From NCBI RefSeq assembly GCF_001953885.1, contig NZ_MQUS01000013.1:1-64000 (forward strand): DNA of 64,000 nt. The letters are read 5' to 3'. Below, in pieces: positions 49,734 to 58,817 of the stretch. Each line of letters opens with the position of its first letter. Within the stretch, counting starts at the first letter, position 1. The stretch is from Streptomyces sp. IMTB 2501 (lineage in GTDB: Bacteria > Actinomycetota > Actinomycetes > Streptomycetales > Streptomycetaceae). Below the pieces are notes generated by a model that made no database searches, had not been told where the DNA came from, and saw only the letters and a list, made by a program, of their open reading frames with translations. The translations under genes were made by a program, and so were the position numbers.

Positions 49734-50325
49734 ACACCGGCGCTGCGGTACGGCGGCGGGCTCCGCCCGGGGCCGCGTCGCCGGCCGCTGTGCCCGTACC
49801 GCGCAGGCCCTTCACGTCCTTGCCGGCCGGGCGCCCGCCGCGCCGGTCGAGCCAGTCGACGCGCACCCACAGCAGGGTCTCCTCGGCGCGCTCGCGCCGC
49901 CCGAGCCAGGCGGCCTTCAGCCACAGCCCGGTGCCGAGTCCGGCCAGCAGCAGGCCGCCGGCCACGGGCACCGCGAAGGACGAGCCGAGCGCGACGGCGA
50001 AGGCCAGCAGCAGCCACCAGCGGTGTCCCCGGCGCCAGGTGCGCACCGTCACCGCCCGGTCCTGCAGTACGTCGTACTTGCCCGCGCGGGCCGCGCCGCG
50101 GGCGAGGGCGGCGTACCGGCCCCGGCGCACCAGCGCCACGACCGCCGCGCCGACCAGAAACAGCACGGCTCCGGCGAGCACCCCGATCCGGCGGCCGGTC
50201 ACCCCGGGCGGCAGCACCCCGACCCCCGCGGCGCACACCCCGGACCACCACAGCGGTGCGGCCCCGGCCCGTACGACGACGGCCACCCGGGCCAGGCCCT
50301 GTACTCCGCGTACTCCGCGCACCAC
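49732..50325 (-). CDS. Membrane protein of unknown function
   Basis: 197 residues from GTG at 50325. Four or five hydrophobic stretches (GVCAAGVGVLPPG, IGVLAGAVLFLVGAAVVALV, WWLLLAFAVALGSSFAVPVAGGLLLAGLG) alternate with Arg-rich loops, and a basic C-terminal tail follows. I do not recognise the family. Its stop codon falls on the last bases of the MITE-like repeat, so the repeat may have shortened or extended the gene end. Confidence 0.65.
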   Translation of the reverse strand: MVRGVRGVQGLARVAVVVRAGAAPLWWSGVCAAGVGVLPPGVTGRRIGVLAGAVLFLVGAAVVALVRRGRYAALARGAARAGKYDVLQDRAVTVRTWRRGHRWWLLLAFAVALGSSFAVPVAGGLLLAGLGTGLWLKAAWLGRRERAEETLLWVRVDWLDRRGGRPAGKDVKGLRGTGTAAGDAAPGGARRRTAAPV

Positions 50326-50418
50326 GACCCGCCTCCTCGTCGTTCCGCCTCAGTGCTCCCGGCCGGGCACGCTAACGAGCGAACGTGAGACGAGTCTGAG
50401 AGCGCCCGCGCAGGCAGG

Positions 50419-51339
50419 TCACTCCACGAACAGGCCCCGTGCCACCGCCTTCGCGTCGAACTCCTCCAGCCGGGCCTGCGCCTCGGGCAGGTCGTCGCAG
50501 AGCGCCTCCAGCAGCACCCGTCCGAGCAGCATCGGAGCGCACGCGGTGTCGAAGGCGAGCCCGGTGCCGACGGCGGCGGGCAGCAGCAGGTCGGAGTACT
50601 TGGCGACCGGCGCGAACGCGGAGTCGGCGACCGTGACCGTCGTCAGGCCCACGTCCTTGGCGTAGGCGAGGGTGTCGACGACCTCGCGCGGATGCCGGGG
50701 CAGCGCGAAGCACAGCAGCGCGGAGGCGCCCGCGCGGACGGCCGCGTCGATCCGGTCCTGGATCATCGTGCCGCCCTCGTTGAGCAGCCGGACGTCCGGG
50801 TGGACCTTGGCGGCGAAGTAGGCGAAGCCGTACGCCTGGGAGGCGGCCGCCCGCAGTCCGAGCACCGGCAGCGGACGGGAGGCGGCGAGGATCCGGCCGG
50901 CCTTCTGCACCGGGCGCGGGTCGGCGAGCAGGTCGGCGAGGTGCCTCAGGTTCTCGATCTCGGCCTCGACGGCCTGCTGGTACTCGTTGAAGGCACCCGC
51001 CTCGGCGGCCGGTTCGGCCGGTACGACCTCACGCAGATGCCTGCGCAGCGCCGGATAGCCGTCGAAGCCGAGCGCGACGGCGAACCGGGTCACCGACGGC
51101 TGGCTGACCCCGGCCAGTTCGGCGAGCTCCACGCTGGACAGGAAGGGCACGTCGGCGGCCCGCCGCACCATGCTGTGCGCGATCCGGCGCTGGGTCGGTG
51201 TGAGCCGGTGACCCTCGAACAGCGCCTGCAGCCGGTTCGCGGGACTGTCCGTCACACCTGAGGTGAGACCGCCCAAGGCGACGGCCGCCGCCTCCGACGT
51301 CTCGCCGGAGGCCACACCGGTACTCCTGTCCACGCTCAT
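50419..51339 (-). CDS. RpiR/MurR-family regulator
   Basis: 306 residues. The N-terminal HTH_6 domain (VELAELAGVSQPSVTRFAVALGF) is followed by a SIS sugar-binding domain (VLGLRAAASQAYGFAYFAAKVHP, GASALLCFALPRHPREVVDTL). Its ATG overlaps the lyase stop (ATGA), so it is co-translated with the lyase and likely controls the lyase and the divergent importer. SIS domains normally sense phosphosugars; an amino-acid-derived ligand is equally possible here. Confidence 0.9.
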   Translation of the reverse strand: MSVDRSTGVASGETSEAAAVALGGLTSGVTDSPANRLQALFEGHRLTPTQRRIAHSMVRRAADVPFLSSVELAELAGVSQPSVTRFAVALGFDGYPALRRHLREVVPAEPAAEAGAFNEYQQAVEAEIENLRHLADLLADPRPVQKAGRILAASRPLPVLGLRAAASQAYGFAYFAAKVHPDVRLLNEGGTMIQDRIDAAVRAGASALLCFALPRHPREVVDTLAYAKDVGLTTVTVADSAFAPVAKYSDLLLPAAVGTGLAFDTACAPMLLGRVLLEALCDDLPEAQARLEEFDAKAVARGLFVE

Positions 51340-52934
51340 GACGTGCTCCCCCTCCAGATGTCCGTGAACCGGTCGAGCAGTACGGCCGCCTGCGTCACGT
51401 CGTCCGTGAGCGGCCGGTCGGCCGGGTCGGCGTCGAGGACCGACTCGGCGAGCGCGAACGCCTCGCCGGCCGGCAGCCCCGGGTCGGGCCGCAGGTCACG
51501 CTGGCGCAGCGCGCGGACGGCGGAGACGAGTTCGCAGCCGACCACCAGACGATACGCACCGCACGCGCGCAGGGTCTGCCGCGCGGCCAGCGAGGCGAAG
51601 CTCGCCTGTTCCTCGACGCCCCGGGAGAGTACAGCGTGGCCGAGCGAGGCCGGCGCGGAGAAGGCCCGCAGCTCACCGAGGGCGGCTCCGGCCGCGTACT
51701 CCAGGATCATCACGCCGGAGGAGGCCGGCTCATGGTCGGCGAGGAAGGGACGCAGCCGGCTGTAGGCGGGCTCGTTGAGCGTGGACAGGCGGGACGTCGA
51801 GAGCCGGGCCACCTGGGTGAGCGCGAGCCTGAAGTGGTCCAGGGCGAGGGCCAGTTGGGCCTGGTAGAAGCCGCCGTGGTGGTAGGCGGCGAGGTCCTCG
51901 GGGGCGATGAGCGGGTTCTCGGCGGCCGCGTTGATCTCCACGGCCAGCACCTGCTCCAGGGCGTCGGCGGCGTCGTGCGCGGGGCCGTGGATCTGGGGCA
52001 GGCAGCGGAAGCCGTACGGGTCCTGGATCCGGCCCGGAGCCTCTCTTTCGGATCTTGCCGGGGTCGGCCGAGAGGCACCGTCGCCCGAAGCCGGCCTGAC
52101 CCGACAGAGAGGCCCCGGCGGCGGGGTCGGCCGGTCGGCGGCGCCGATCAGCTCCCGCATCCGCCGGGCCACCTCGGCGCTGCCCCGGTGCGGGCCGGCG
52201 GCGTGCACGGGGGCGGCGTACGCCTCGTGGGAGCCGTCGACGGCGAGCAGGGACAGCGCCGCGACGACCTGGGTGGCGCCGATGAGCCCGCGCAGTTCGT
52301 GCAGGGCGAGCGCGGACTGGCCAAGAGTGAGGGCGTTGCTGCTGATCAGGGCGAGGGCGTCGTTGTTGTCGAGGGGCTGCGGCGCGGGGGCGCCGGCGCC
52401 GCGCCAGGGGTGCTCGCCGACGAGCGCGAGCCCGACCTGGGCCAGGGCCGCTATGTCGCCGGTGCCGACCGAGCCGAACTCGTTGACCACCGGATACGCG
52501 CCCGTCTCCAGCGCCTCGCACAGGGCCGTGACCACACCGGGCCTGAGGCCGGCGCCACCGGCCAGCAGCTGGTTGGCGCGGACGGCGAGCATCGCGCGCA
52601 CCTGGCGGGCCGGGAGCTGTTCGCCGATGGCACCGGCGTGGCTGCGCAGCAGGCGCAGGCCGTGTCCGGCGGCGGCCTCGGTGGGCACGTCCTCGTTCCG
52701 GTTGGCGCCGACGCCGGTGGAGCGGCCGTAGACGCGCCCGGTGGCCGCGATCTGCCGGGCGGCGTTCCAGGAGTGCTCCACGCGCCGCATCGCGTCGGCC
52801 TCGGGGACCGGATGCGCGGTGCCGTCGGCGAGACGGACGACGTCCTCGACGCCGAGTGCGAATCCGTCCAGGACCACGGTCGCGGCGTGCGCGGATGGAA
52901 CGGACTGCGGTGCGTCCACAATGCGAGACGACAT
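51336..52934 (-). CDS. HAL/PAL-superfamily lyase without the MIO-forming ASG
   Basis: About 532 residues from ATG at 52934 (GGGGAG upstream; ATGs at 52964 and 52985 are alternatives). It has the aromatic-amino-acid-lyase fold: VYGRSTGVGANR with the catalytic-type Tyr near 69, IQDPYGFRCLPQIHG and EVINAAAENPL-like AVEINAAAENPLI. The prosthetic-group site reads GSVGTGDIAALA (154-165) where HALs have GSVGASGDLAPLA, so the Ala-Ser-Gly that forms MIO is missing. A ~30-residue low-complexity insert lies at about 271-301. It may be a MIO-independent lyase. Confidence 0.82.
   Translation of the reverse strand: MSSRIVDAPQSVPSAHAATVVLDGFALGVEDVVRLADGTAHPVPEADAMRRVEHSWNAARQIAATGRVYGRSTGVGANRNEDVPTEAAAGHGLRLLRSHAGAIGEQLPARQVRAMLAVRANQLLAGGAGLRPGVVTALCEALETGAYPVVNEFGSVGTGDIAALAQVGLALVGEHPWRGAGAPAPQPLDNNDALALISSNALTLGQSALALHELRGLIGATQVVAALSLLAVDGSHEAYAAPVHAAGPHRGSAEVARRMRELIGAADRPTPPPGPLCRVRPASGDGASRPTPARSEREAPGRIQDPYGFRCLPQIHGPAHDAADALEQVLAVEINAAAENPLIAPEDLAAYHHGGFYQAQLALALDHFRLALTQVARLSTSRLSTLNEPAYSRLRPFLADHEPASSGVMILEYAAGAALGELRAFSAPASLGHAVLSRGVEEQASFASLAARQTLRACGAYRLVVGCELVSAVRALRQRDLRPDPGLPAGEAFALAESVLDADPADRPLTDDVTQAAVLLDRFTDIWRGSTS
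52039..52113. repeat. In-frame palindromic insert in the lyase gene
   Basis: GCCTCTCT at 52039-52046 and AGAGAGGC at 52106-52113 are inverted arms around a 75-base insert that encodes Arg/Pro/Ser-rich residues (PLCRVRPASGDGASRPTPAR) in the middle of a conserved HAL block. The insert keeps the frame. Confidence 0.5.
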
Positions 52935-52986
52935 CACGCCCAAAACTCCCCTCAACCCGGACATCTGATCTTGCCCTTCGGTCATC

Positions 52987-53053
52987 CGTTACAGCGGATT
53001 AACGTCGACCCGTTGACAAGCTATTCACACACCAAGAACTCTGCATGACGTTA
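52987..53053. promoter_or_regulatory. Divergent promoter of lyase and importer
   Basis: TTGACA at 53013-53018 points towards the importer. CGTTA (52987-52991), TAACG (53000-53004) and CGTTA (53049-53053) make short inverted and direct half-sites, a possible RpiR operator. The -10 elements are not obvious. Confidence 0.4.
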
Positions 53054-53076
53054 TACAGCCGGGCAAGGGACATCTC

Positions 53077-54111
53077 ATGATCCAGTTCGATGCGGTCCAC
53101 AAGCGCTTCCCCAACGGCACCACAGCAGTCCACGACCTCAACCTGGAGATGCCGGAGGGCGGCATCACCGTCCTGGTCGGATCCTCCGGTTGTGGCAAGA
53201 CCACCACCCTGCGGATGATCAACCGGATGATCGAACCGACCTCGGGCACGATCCGCGTCGGCGGCAAGGACGTCACCCGGCAGGACGCGGCCGGACTACG
53301 CCGCTCCATCGGCTACGTCATCCAGCAGGCCGGTCTCTTTCCGCACCGCACGGTGCTCGACAACATCGCCACCGTCCCGCTGCTGCTCGGCTGGAACCGG
53401 AAGAAGGTCCGGGCCCGCGCCGCCGAACTGCTGGAGACCGTCGGCCTGGCCGCCGAGGCCGGCAAGCGCTACCCGCACCAGCTCTCCGGCGGCCAGCAGC
53501 AGCGGGTCGGCGTCGCCCGCGCCCTCGCCGCAGACCCGCCGGTGCTGCTCATGGACGAGCCGTTCGGCGCCGTCGACCCGGTCGTGCGCACCCAGCTCCA
53601 GGACGAACTGCTCAGGCTGCAGCAGGAGTTGAGCAAGACCATCGTCTTCGTCACGCACGACATCGACGAGGCCGTCCGGCTCGGCGACCGGATCGCGGTC
53701 TTCCGCACCGGCGGCCATCTGGTCCAGTGGGCCCCGCCCGCCGAACTCCTGGCCCGCCCGGCCGACGACTTCGTGGCCGACTTCCTCGGCGCCGAGCGCG
53801 GACTGAAGCTGCTGTCCCTGAAGACCCTCGCCGACGTCCCGCAGGGCCCGGCACCCGAAGGCGGCGCCTGGACCCTCGTACTCGACGCGCGGAACAAGCC
53901 GCTCCACTGGGCCTCGAAGAACGCCGAGCTCCCGGTCCGCCCGCTCAGGGACACCGACTCCCTCCTCTCCGCCCTCAACGAGTCGGTCGCCTCGCTCACC
54001 GGTCTGATCGCCCGCGTCGACGCCGACGGCGTCCTCACCGGAGTCTCCTCCCGCGACGACATCCACGAGCATGCCGGGCGCGCCCACGCCGAAGTGCGGG
54101 TGGCCGCATGA
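53077..54111 (+). CDS. Betaine/proline/choline-type ABC importer ATPase
   Basis: 344 residues: Walker A GSSGCGKTTT, signature LSGGQQQRVG, Walker B VLLMDEPFGAVD, then CBS-like sequence at the C terminus (VLDARNKPLHWASKNAEL, TGLIARVDADGVLTGVSS). This is the OpuCA/ProV/EgtUA class. It overlaps the next gene by four bases (ATGA). Confidence 0.94.
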   Translation: MIQFDAVHKRFPNGTTAVHDLNLEMPEGGITVLVGSSGCGKTTTLRMINRMIEPTSGTIRVGGKDVTRQDAAGLRRSIGYVIQQAGLFPHRTVLDNIATVPLLLGWNRKKVRARAAELLETVGLAAEAGKRYPHQLSGGQQQRVGVARALAADPPVLLMDEPFGAVDPVVRTQLQDELLRLQQELSKTIVFVTHDIDEAVRLGDRIAVFRTGGHLVQWAPPAELLARPADDFVADFLGAERGLKLLSLKTLADVPQGPAPEGGAWTLVLDARNKPLHWASKNAELPVRPLRDTDSLLSALNESVASLTGLIARVDADGVLTGVSSRDDIHEHAGRAHAEVRVAA

Positions 54112-54749
54112 CGATCGACTGGTCCTGGATATCGGCCCACACCGACGACCTCACCACCCTCACGCTCTCCCACCTCCAGGCCGCGCTCACGGCCGTCGCC
54201 CTCGGCCTGCTGATCTCGCTCCCGCTGGCCGTGGTCGCCCACCGGATCCCCCGGCTGCGCGGCTTCCTGCTCGGCGCGTCCAACGTCCTCTTCACGATCC
54301 CGTCGATCGCGATCTTCGTACTCCTCCTGCCGGTCAGCGGCCTGACCCGCACCACCACCGTGACCGGCCTGACCGTCTACACCCTGGTCGTCCTGCTGCG
54401 GAACACCGTCGAGGGCCTCGACTCGGTCCCCGTGAAGGTCAAGGAGGCGGCGAAGGCGATGGGCACGCGTCCCCTGCGCACGCTCCTCACCGTCGAGTTC
54501 CCCCTCGCGCTCCCCGTGATCTTCGCCGGCGTCCGTATCGCCACCGTCATGTCGATCTCCCTCGTCTCCGTCGCGACCTACATCGGCGACGGCGGCCTCG
54601 GCCAGCTCTTCACCGACGGCTTCCAGCGCAACTTCCCGACCCCGGTGATCGCCGGAGTGGTCCTCACCCTGCTCCTCGCCGTCGTCGCCGACGCGGCGCT
54701 GGTCGCCGTCCAGTACGCCCTCACCCCCTGGACCAGGAGGCGAGCCTGA
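54108..54749 (+). CDS. ABC importer permease (OpuC/EgtU-like), first
   Basis: 213 residues from ATG at 54108, about five membrane helices and the EAA-type loop (VKVKEAAKAMGTRPLRTLLTVEFPLALPVIFAG). It pairs with the permease encoded directly after it to form the transmembrane channel. Confidence 0.93.
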   Translation: MTIDWSWISAHTDDLTTLTLSHLQAALTAVALGLLISLPLAVVAHRIPRLRGFLLGASNVLFTIPSIAIFVLLLPVSGLTRTTTVTGLTVYTLVVLLRNTVEGLDSVPVKVKEAAKAMGTRPLRTLLTVEFPLALPVIFAGVRIATVMSISLVSVATYIGDGGLGQLFTDGFQRNFPTPVIAGVVLTLLLAVVADAALVAVQYALTPWTRRRA

Positions 54750-54750
54750 G

Positions 54751-55413
54751 ATGTACGAGCTCCTGAAGAACCTCGGCGCCTGGCTGACCAGCGGCGCCCA
54801 GTGGACCGGCCCCGACGGCATCGCCCACCGCCTCGCCGAACACCTGCAGTACTCCCTGCTGGCCACGCTCATCGCCGCCGCCATCGGCCTCCCGCTCGGC
54901 CTGCTGATCGGCCACACCGGCAAGGGCGCGTTCATCGCGATCAACCTCGCCTCCTTCGGCCGAGCGCTGCCGACCGTCGGCCTGGTCGTGCTGGTGTTCC
55001 TGGCCGGCGGCCTGTCGATGCTGCCGGTGTACGTCGCGCTGGTCGCCCTCGCGGTCCCGGCGATCGTCACCAACACCTACGCCGGCATGACCGCCGTCGA
55101 CCCGGACGTGAAGGACGCGGCGCGCGGCCAGGGCATGCGGGGCCACCAGGTCCTGTTCCAGGTCGAACTGCCGCTCGCGCTGCCGCTGATCATGACAGGC
55201 CTGCGCCTCGCCCTGATCCAGGTGGTCGCCACGGCGACCATCGCCGCGTACGTGTCCTTCGGCGGCCTGGGCCGCTACGTCTTCGACGGCCTCGCCCAGC
55301 GCGACCTGGTCCAGGTGCTCGGCGGCGCGGTGCTGGTCGCCGCGGTCGCCGTCGTCCTGGACGTGGCCCTGGCCGGCCTCCAGCGCTTCCTCTTCCGCCA
55401 CCGCACCGCGTAG
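54751..55413 (+). CDS. ABC importer permease (OpuC/EgtU-like), second
   Basis: 220 residues starting one base after the previous stop, with GGAGGC upstream. Similar helices and the EAA-type loop (VKDAARGQGMRGHQVLFQVELPLALPLIMTGL). It forms the heterodimeric channel with the first permease. Confidence 0.93.
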   Translation: MYELLKNLGAWLTSGAQWTGPDGIAHRLAEHLQYSLLATLIAAAIGLPLGLLIGHTGKGAFIAINLASFGRALPTVGLVVLVFLAGGLSMLPVYVALVALAVPAIVTNTYAGMTAVDPDVKDAARGQGMRGHQVLFQVELPLALPLIMTGLRLALIQVVATATIAAYVSFGGLGRYVFDGLAQRDLVQVLGGAVLVAAVAVVLDVALAGLQRFLFRHRTA

Positions 55414-55424
55414 GGATCTTCGAA

Positions 55425-56357
55425 ATGCATCGTCGTACTGTCCTCGGCGGCCTGTTCGCGGTCGCCTCCGTCCCCGCCCTCTCCGCCTGCGCGAGCGGCA
55501 TCACCTCCCTCAACGGCCAGGGATCCGGCACCGGCGGCGGTGGCTCCAGCAAGGGCGGAGTCACCATCGGCACGGCCAACTTCACCGAGAACCAGGTGCT
55601 CGGCTACCTCTACGCGGCCGCCCTGAAGGGCGCCGGCGTGAAGGTGACCGTCCGACCCAACCTCGGCACCCGCGAGATCGTCATCCCCGCCCTCAGGGGC
55701 GGCGACATCGACCTCCTGCCCGAGTACCAAGGCGCCCTGCTCAACTACCTCGACCCGAAGGCCACGCCCACCGAATCGGGCGAGATGCAGAACACCCTCA
55801 CCCAGGCCCTTCCGGCCGGACTCCAGGTGCTGCCGTACGGCATAGCGGAGGACTCCGACGCCTTCGTCGTCACCCGCGAAACCGCGAAGAAGTACGGCCT
55901 GACCTCCCTCGCCGACCTGAAGAAGCAGAACGGCAAGCTGGTCATCGGCGCCGCGCCCGAGGTGAAGAAGCGGCAGGTCGGCGCGGTCGGCCTGCAGGAC
56001 GTGTACGGCGTGGAGTTCAAGGAGTTCAAGTCGCTGGACTCCGACGGGCCGCTGGTCAAGGGCGCGTTGCAGAAGGGCGACGTGGACGTGGCGAACCTCT
56101 TCACCACCGACACCGACATCCAGGCCAACGGCTGGGTGGTGCTCACCGACCCCGCGCACCTCATCCCCAGCCAGCACATCGTCCCGCTCATCGCCGACCG
56201 CAAGGCCGACGACACCGTCCGCAAGGCCCTCGCCAGGCTGGGCAACCTGCTGACCACGGCCCAGCTCACCGAGCTGAACCGGCAGGTGGACAAGGACAAG
56301 AAGGACCCCGCGGACGTGGCCGACGCCTATGCCAGGCAGCACGGACTGGTGAAGTAG
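55425..56357 (+). CDS. Quaternary-amine substrate-binding lipoprotein
   Basis: 310 residues from ATG at 55425. A lipobox (VPALSAC, Cys22) anchors it outside the membrane. The OpuAC/ProX/OsmF-type body reads VTIGTANFTENQVLGYLYAAAL, GDIDLLPEYQGALLNYL and ANGWVVLTDPAHLIPSQHIVPL. It should capture a trimethylammonium ligand such as glycine betaine, choline or ergothioneine. The aromatic cage cannot be verified by eye. Confidence 0.9.
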   Translation: MHRRTVLGGLFAVASVPALSACASGITSLNGQGSGTGGGGSSKGGVTIGTANFTENQVLGYLYAAALKGAGVKVTVRPNLGTREIVIPALRGGDIDLLPEYQGALLNYLDPKATPTESGEMQNTLTQALPAGLQVLPYGIAEDSDAFVVTRETAKKYGLTSLADLKKQNGKLVIGAAPEVKKRQVGAVGLQDVYGVEFKEFKSLDSDGPLVKGALQKGDVDVANLFTTDTDIQANGWVVLTDPAHLIPSQHIVPLIADRKADDTVRKALARLGNLLTTAQLTELNRQVDKDKKDPADVADAYARQHGLVK

Positions 56358-56407
56358 GGGGGTTGTCCCCAGTGCGGAGGGCATGAGCGCTCCTTAGTGT
56401 GGCTCTC

Positions 56408-56833
56408 ATGAGCGCACTGGACCCTCGGGACACCGACCTGAGGAAAGAACTCGACGCCACCCTCCAGACCCGCAGGGAACTGGGCGAGGAGTACGAGCCG
56501 GCGCTGGTCGACTCCTTCCTGGAGAAGGTCGAGCAGCGGATCGACGACGCGGTGGACCGCCGGGTGCGGCGGCATCTGGCCGAGCAGCAGATGGCGAGTG
56601 CGCGCGGCACCCGGCGCCCGAAGGACGCCGACACCTGGCCGGAGCGGTTCGGGTTCGCCATCATCTCGCTGGTCCTGGCGATACCGCTGACCGCCGTCGG
56701 CGGCGGCATCGCGGGGACGACCGGGACGATCGCCACCTGGGTCGGCATCGTCGGCGTCAACTTCGCCCAGGCGGTACGGCTCAACCCGGAGTTGCTCGGC
56801 GGCCGCCGCGACCGCTCCCGCGAGGACGGCTGA
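56408..56833 (+). CDS. Small membrane protein with coiled-coil head
   Basis: 141 residues from ATG at 56408; a GTG nine bases upstream is in frame. A helical charged head (DLRKELDATLQTRRELGEEY, LEKVEQRIDDAVDRRVRRHL) precedes two membrane helices (FGFAIISLVLAIPLTAVGG, GTIATWVGIVGVNFA). The promoter-like TTAGTGT is so near the start that the mRNA may be leaderless. Function unknown; widespread in Streptomyces as far as I know. Confidence 0.75.
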   Translation: MSALDPRDTDLRKELDATLQTRRELGEEYEPALVDSFLEKVEQRIDDAVDRRVRRHLAEQQMASARGTRRPKDADTWPERFGFAIISLVLAIPLTAVGGGIAGTTGTIATWVGIVGVNFAQAVRLNPELLGGRRDRSREDG

Positions 56834-57268
56834 GCCGCACGCCTGCCGGATCGGCACGACCATGATCCGGCCCAGGCCGACGTGCCGGGGCGGGCTGGTG
56901 GCACAGGCGACGGCGTGCCGGCACCGGCGAACCCACATGCCGGCCGAAAAGACTGTCGCGGGGACCGCCGCACCCCCGTTGCCGGGGGGCGGGACGACGG
57001 CGGTCCCCGCGAGGGACGCGGGCCGGGTCAGGGCCGGGCTTGCGCGTCCATGGCGTCCATGGAGGTCCGGGAGCCGCTCCGGAGGTCCTTGGCGCCGTTC
57101 GGCGCCGGCCTGGGCGGGGAGCCGCTCCCGCCCCTGCCGACACCCACTAATGTGCCGGACCCGTGTTAAGCGGGTGCTGCGCGCACGTGACGCGCTCGTA
57201 CCACTTCCGCGAACCCCGCCTCACCTCAAGTGGCTGCCGTGAACCCCCAGTTCACCGGGACTTCGCCG
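56834..57268. other. Intergenic region without a recognised gene
   Basis: These 435 bases between convergent genes have a direct repeat (GCGTCCATGG, 57044-57066 region) and GC-rich imperfect hairpins near 56985-57020, but no frame with convincing codon use and ribosome site on either strand. Confidence 0.4.
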
Positions 57269-58657
57269 CTACTTCCCGCCCTTGGCCAGGAAGGCCAGCA
57301 GGTCCTGCCGGCTGACCACGCCGGTCGGCTTGCCCTCGACCAGGACGATCGCCGCGTCGGCCGAGCCGAGCACGGACATCAGGTCGCCGACCGGCTCGCC
57401 GGAGCCGACCTGGGGCAGCGGGGCGCACATGTGCTTCTCCAGCGGGTCGTCGAGGGACGCGCGCTTGTTGAACAGGGCGTCCAGCAGCTCCCGTTCCACC
57501 ACGGACCCGACGACCTCGGCGGCCATCACGTCCGGGTGGCCGGCGCCCGGCTTGACGACCGGCATCTGCGAGACGCCGTACTCGCGCAGCACCTCGATGG
57601 CTTGTCCGACGGTCTCCTCGGGGTGCATGTGCACCAGGGACGGGATGGTCGCGCCCGCCTTGAAGTTCAGGACGTCGGCGACGCGGGCGCTCGGTCCCTC
57701 GTCCTCCAGGAAGCCGTAGTCGGCCATCCACTCGTCGTTGAAGATCTTGCTGAGGTAGCCGCGGCCGCTGTCGGGCAGGAGCACGACCACGACGTCGTCG
57801 GGCCCGAGCCGCTCGGCGACGCGCAGCGCGGCCACGACGGCCATACCGCAGGAGCCGCCGACGAGCAGACCCTCCTCCTTGGCGAGGCGGCGGGTCATCT
57901 GGAAGGCGTCCTTGTCGGACACGGCGACGATCTCGTCGGCGACGGTGCGGTCGTAGGCGGTCGGCCAGAAGTCCTCGCCGACGCCCTCGATCAGGTAGGG
58001 CCGCCCGGAGCCGCCGGAGTAGACGGACCCCTCCGGGTCGGCGCCGATGACCTGGACCTTGCCGTCGCTGGCGTCCTTCAGATAGCGGCCGGTGCCGGAG
58101 ATGGTCCCGCCCGTGCCCACGCCCGCCACGAAGTGGGTGATCTTCCCCTCGGTCTGCTCCCACAGCTCGGGACCGGTCGAGTGATAGTGCGAGAGCGGGT
58201 TGTTGGGGTTGGAGTACTGGTCGGGCTTCCACGCGCCCGGGGTCTCGCGGACGAGCCGGTCGGAGACGTTGTAGTACGAGTCCGGGTGCTCGGGGTCCAC
58301 GGCGGTCGGGCAGACGACCACTTCGGCACCGTACGCGCGCAGCACGTTGATCTTGTCGGTGGAGACCTTGTCAGGGCAGACGAAGATGCACTTGTAGCCC
58401 TTCTGCTGGGCGACGATCGCCAGCCCCACACCGGTGTTGCCACTGGTCGGCTCCACGATCGTGCCGCCCGGCTTCAGCTCCCCGCTCTGCTCGGCGGCCT
58501 CGATCATGCGCAGGGCGATACGGTCCTTCACGGAGCCGCCCGGGTTGAAGTACTCCACCTTGGCCAGGACGGTCGCCTGGATGCCCTTGGTCACGTTGTT
58601 GAGCCTCACCAGCGGGGTGTTGCCGACGAGGCTGATCATCGAGTCGTGGAATTGCAC
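57269..58657 (-). CDS. Cystathionine beta-synthase
   Basis: 462 residues from GTG at 58657 with CCGGAGA upstream. The PLP domain has K44 (NPGGSVKDRIA), TSGNTGVGLA and GGTISGTGRYL; two CBS domains occupy about 340-462. It condenses serine or O-acetylserine-type substrates with homocysteine to cystathionine (reverse transsulfuration). Full-length actinobacterial CBS architecture. Confidence 0.93.
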   Translation of the reverse strand: MQFHDSMISLVGNTPLVRLNNVTKGIQATVLAKVEYFNPGGSVKDRIALRMIEAAEQSGELKPGGTIVEPTSGNTGVGLAIVAQQKGYKCIFVCPDKVSTDKINVLRAYGAEVVVCPTAVDPEHPDSYYNVSDRLVRETPGAWKPDQYSNPNNPLSHYHSTGPELWEQTEGKITHFVAGVGTGGTISGTGRYLKDASDGKVQVIGADPEGSVYSGGSGRPYLIEGVGEDFWPTAYDRTVADEIVAVSDKDAFQMTRRLAKEEGLLVGGSCGMAVVAALRVAERLGPDDVVVVLLPDSGRGYLSKIFNDEWMADYGFLEDEGPSARVADVLNFKAGATIPSLVHMHPEETVGQAIEVLREYGVSQMPVVKPGAGHPDVMAAEVVGSVVERELLDALFNKRASLDDPLEKHMCAPLPQVGSGEPVGDLMSVLGSADAAIVLVEGKPTGVVSRQDLLAFLAKGGK

Positions 58658-58817
58658 CGTTGTCTCCGGTTGCTGCAAAAGATGTGGTCGTAGTGGTGTC
58701 GCCAGCCTAAGGCCAGCTGTGCGGCGGAGGCGGCCGTTCACTCCTCGTTGAGATTGGCGTACGGGCTGTACGGGGCAAGGAGTGGATGTACCGGCTACGA
58801 GGAGGTGGCGGCGACGC

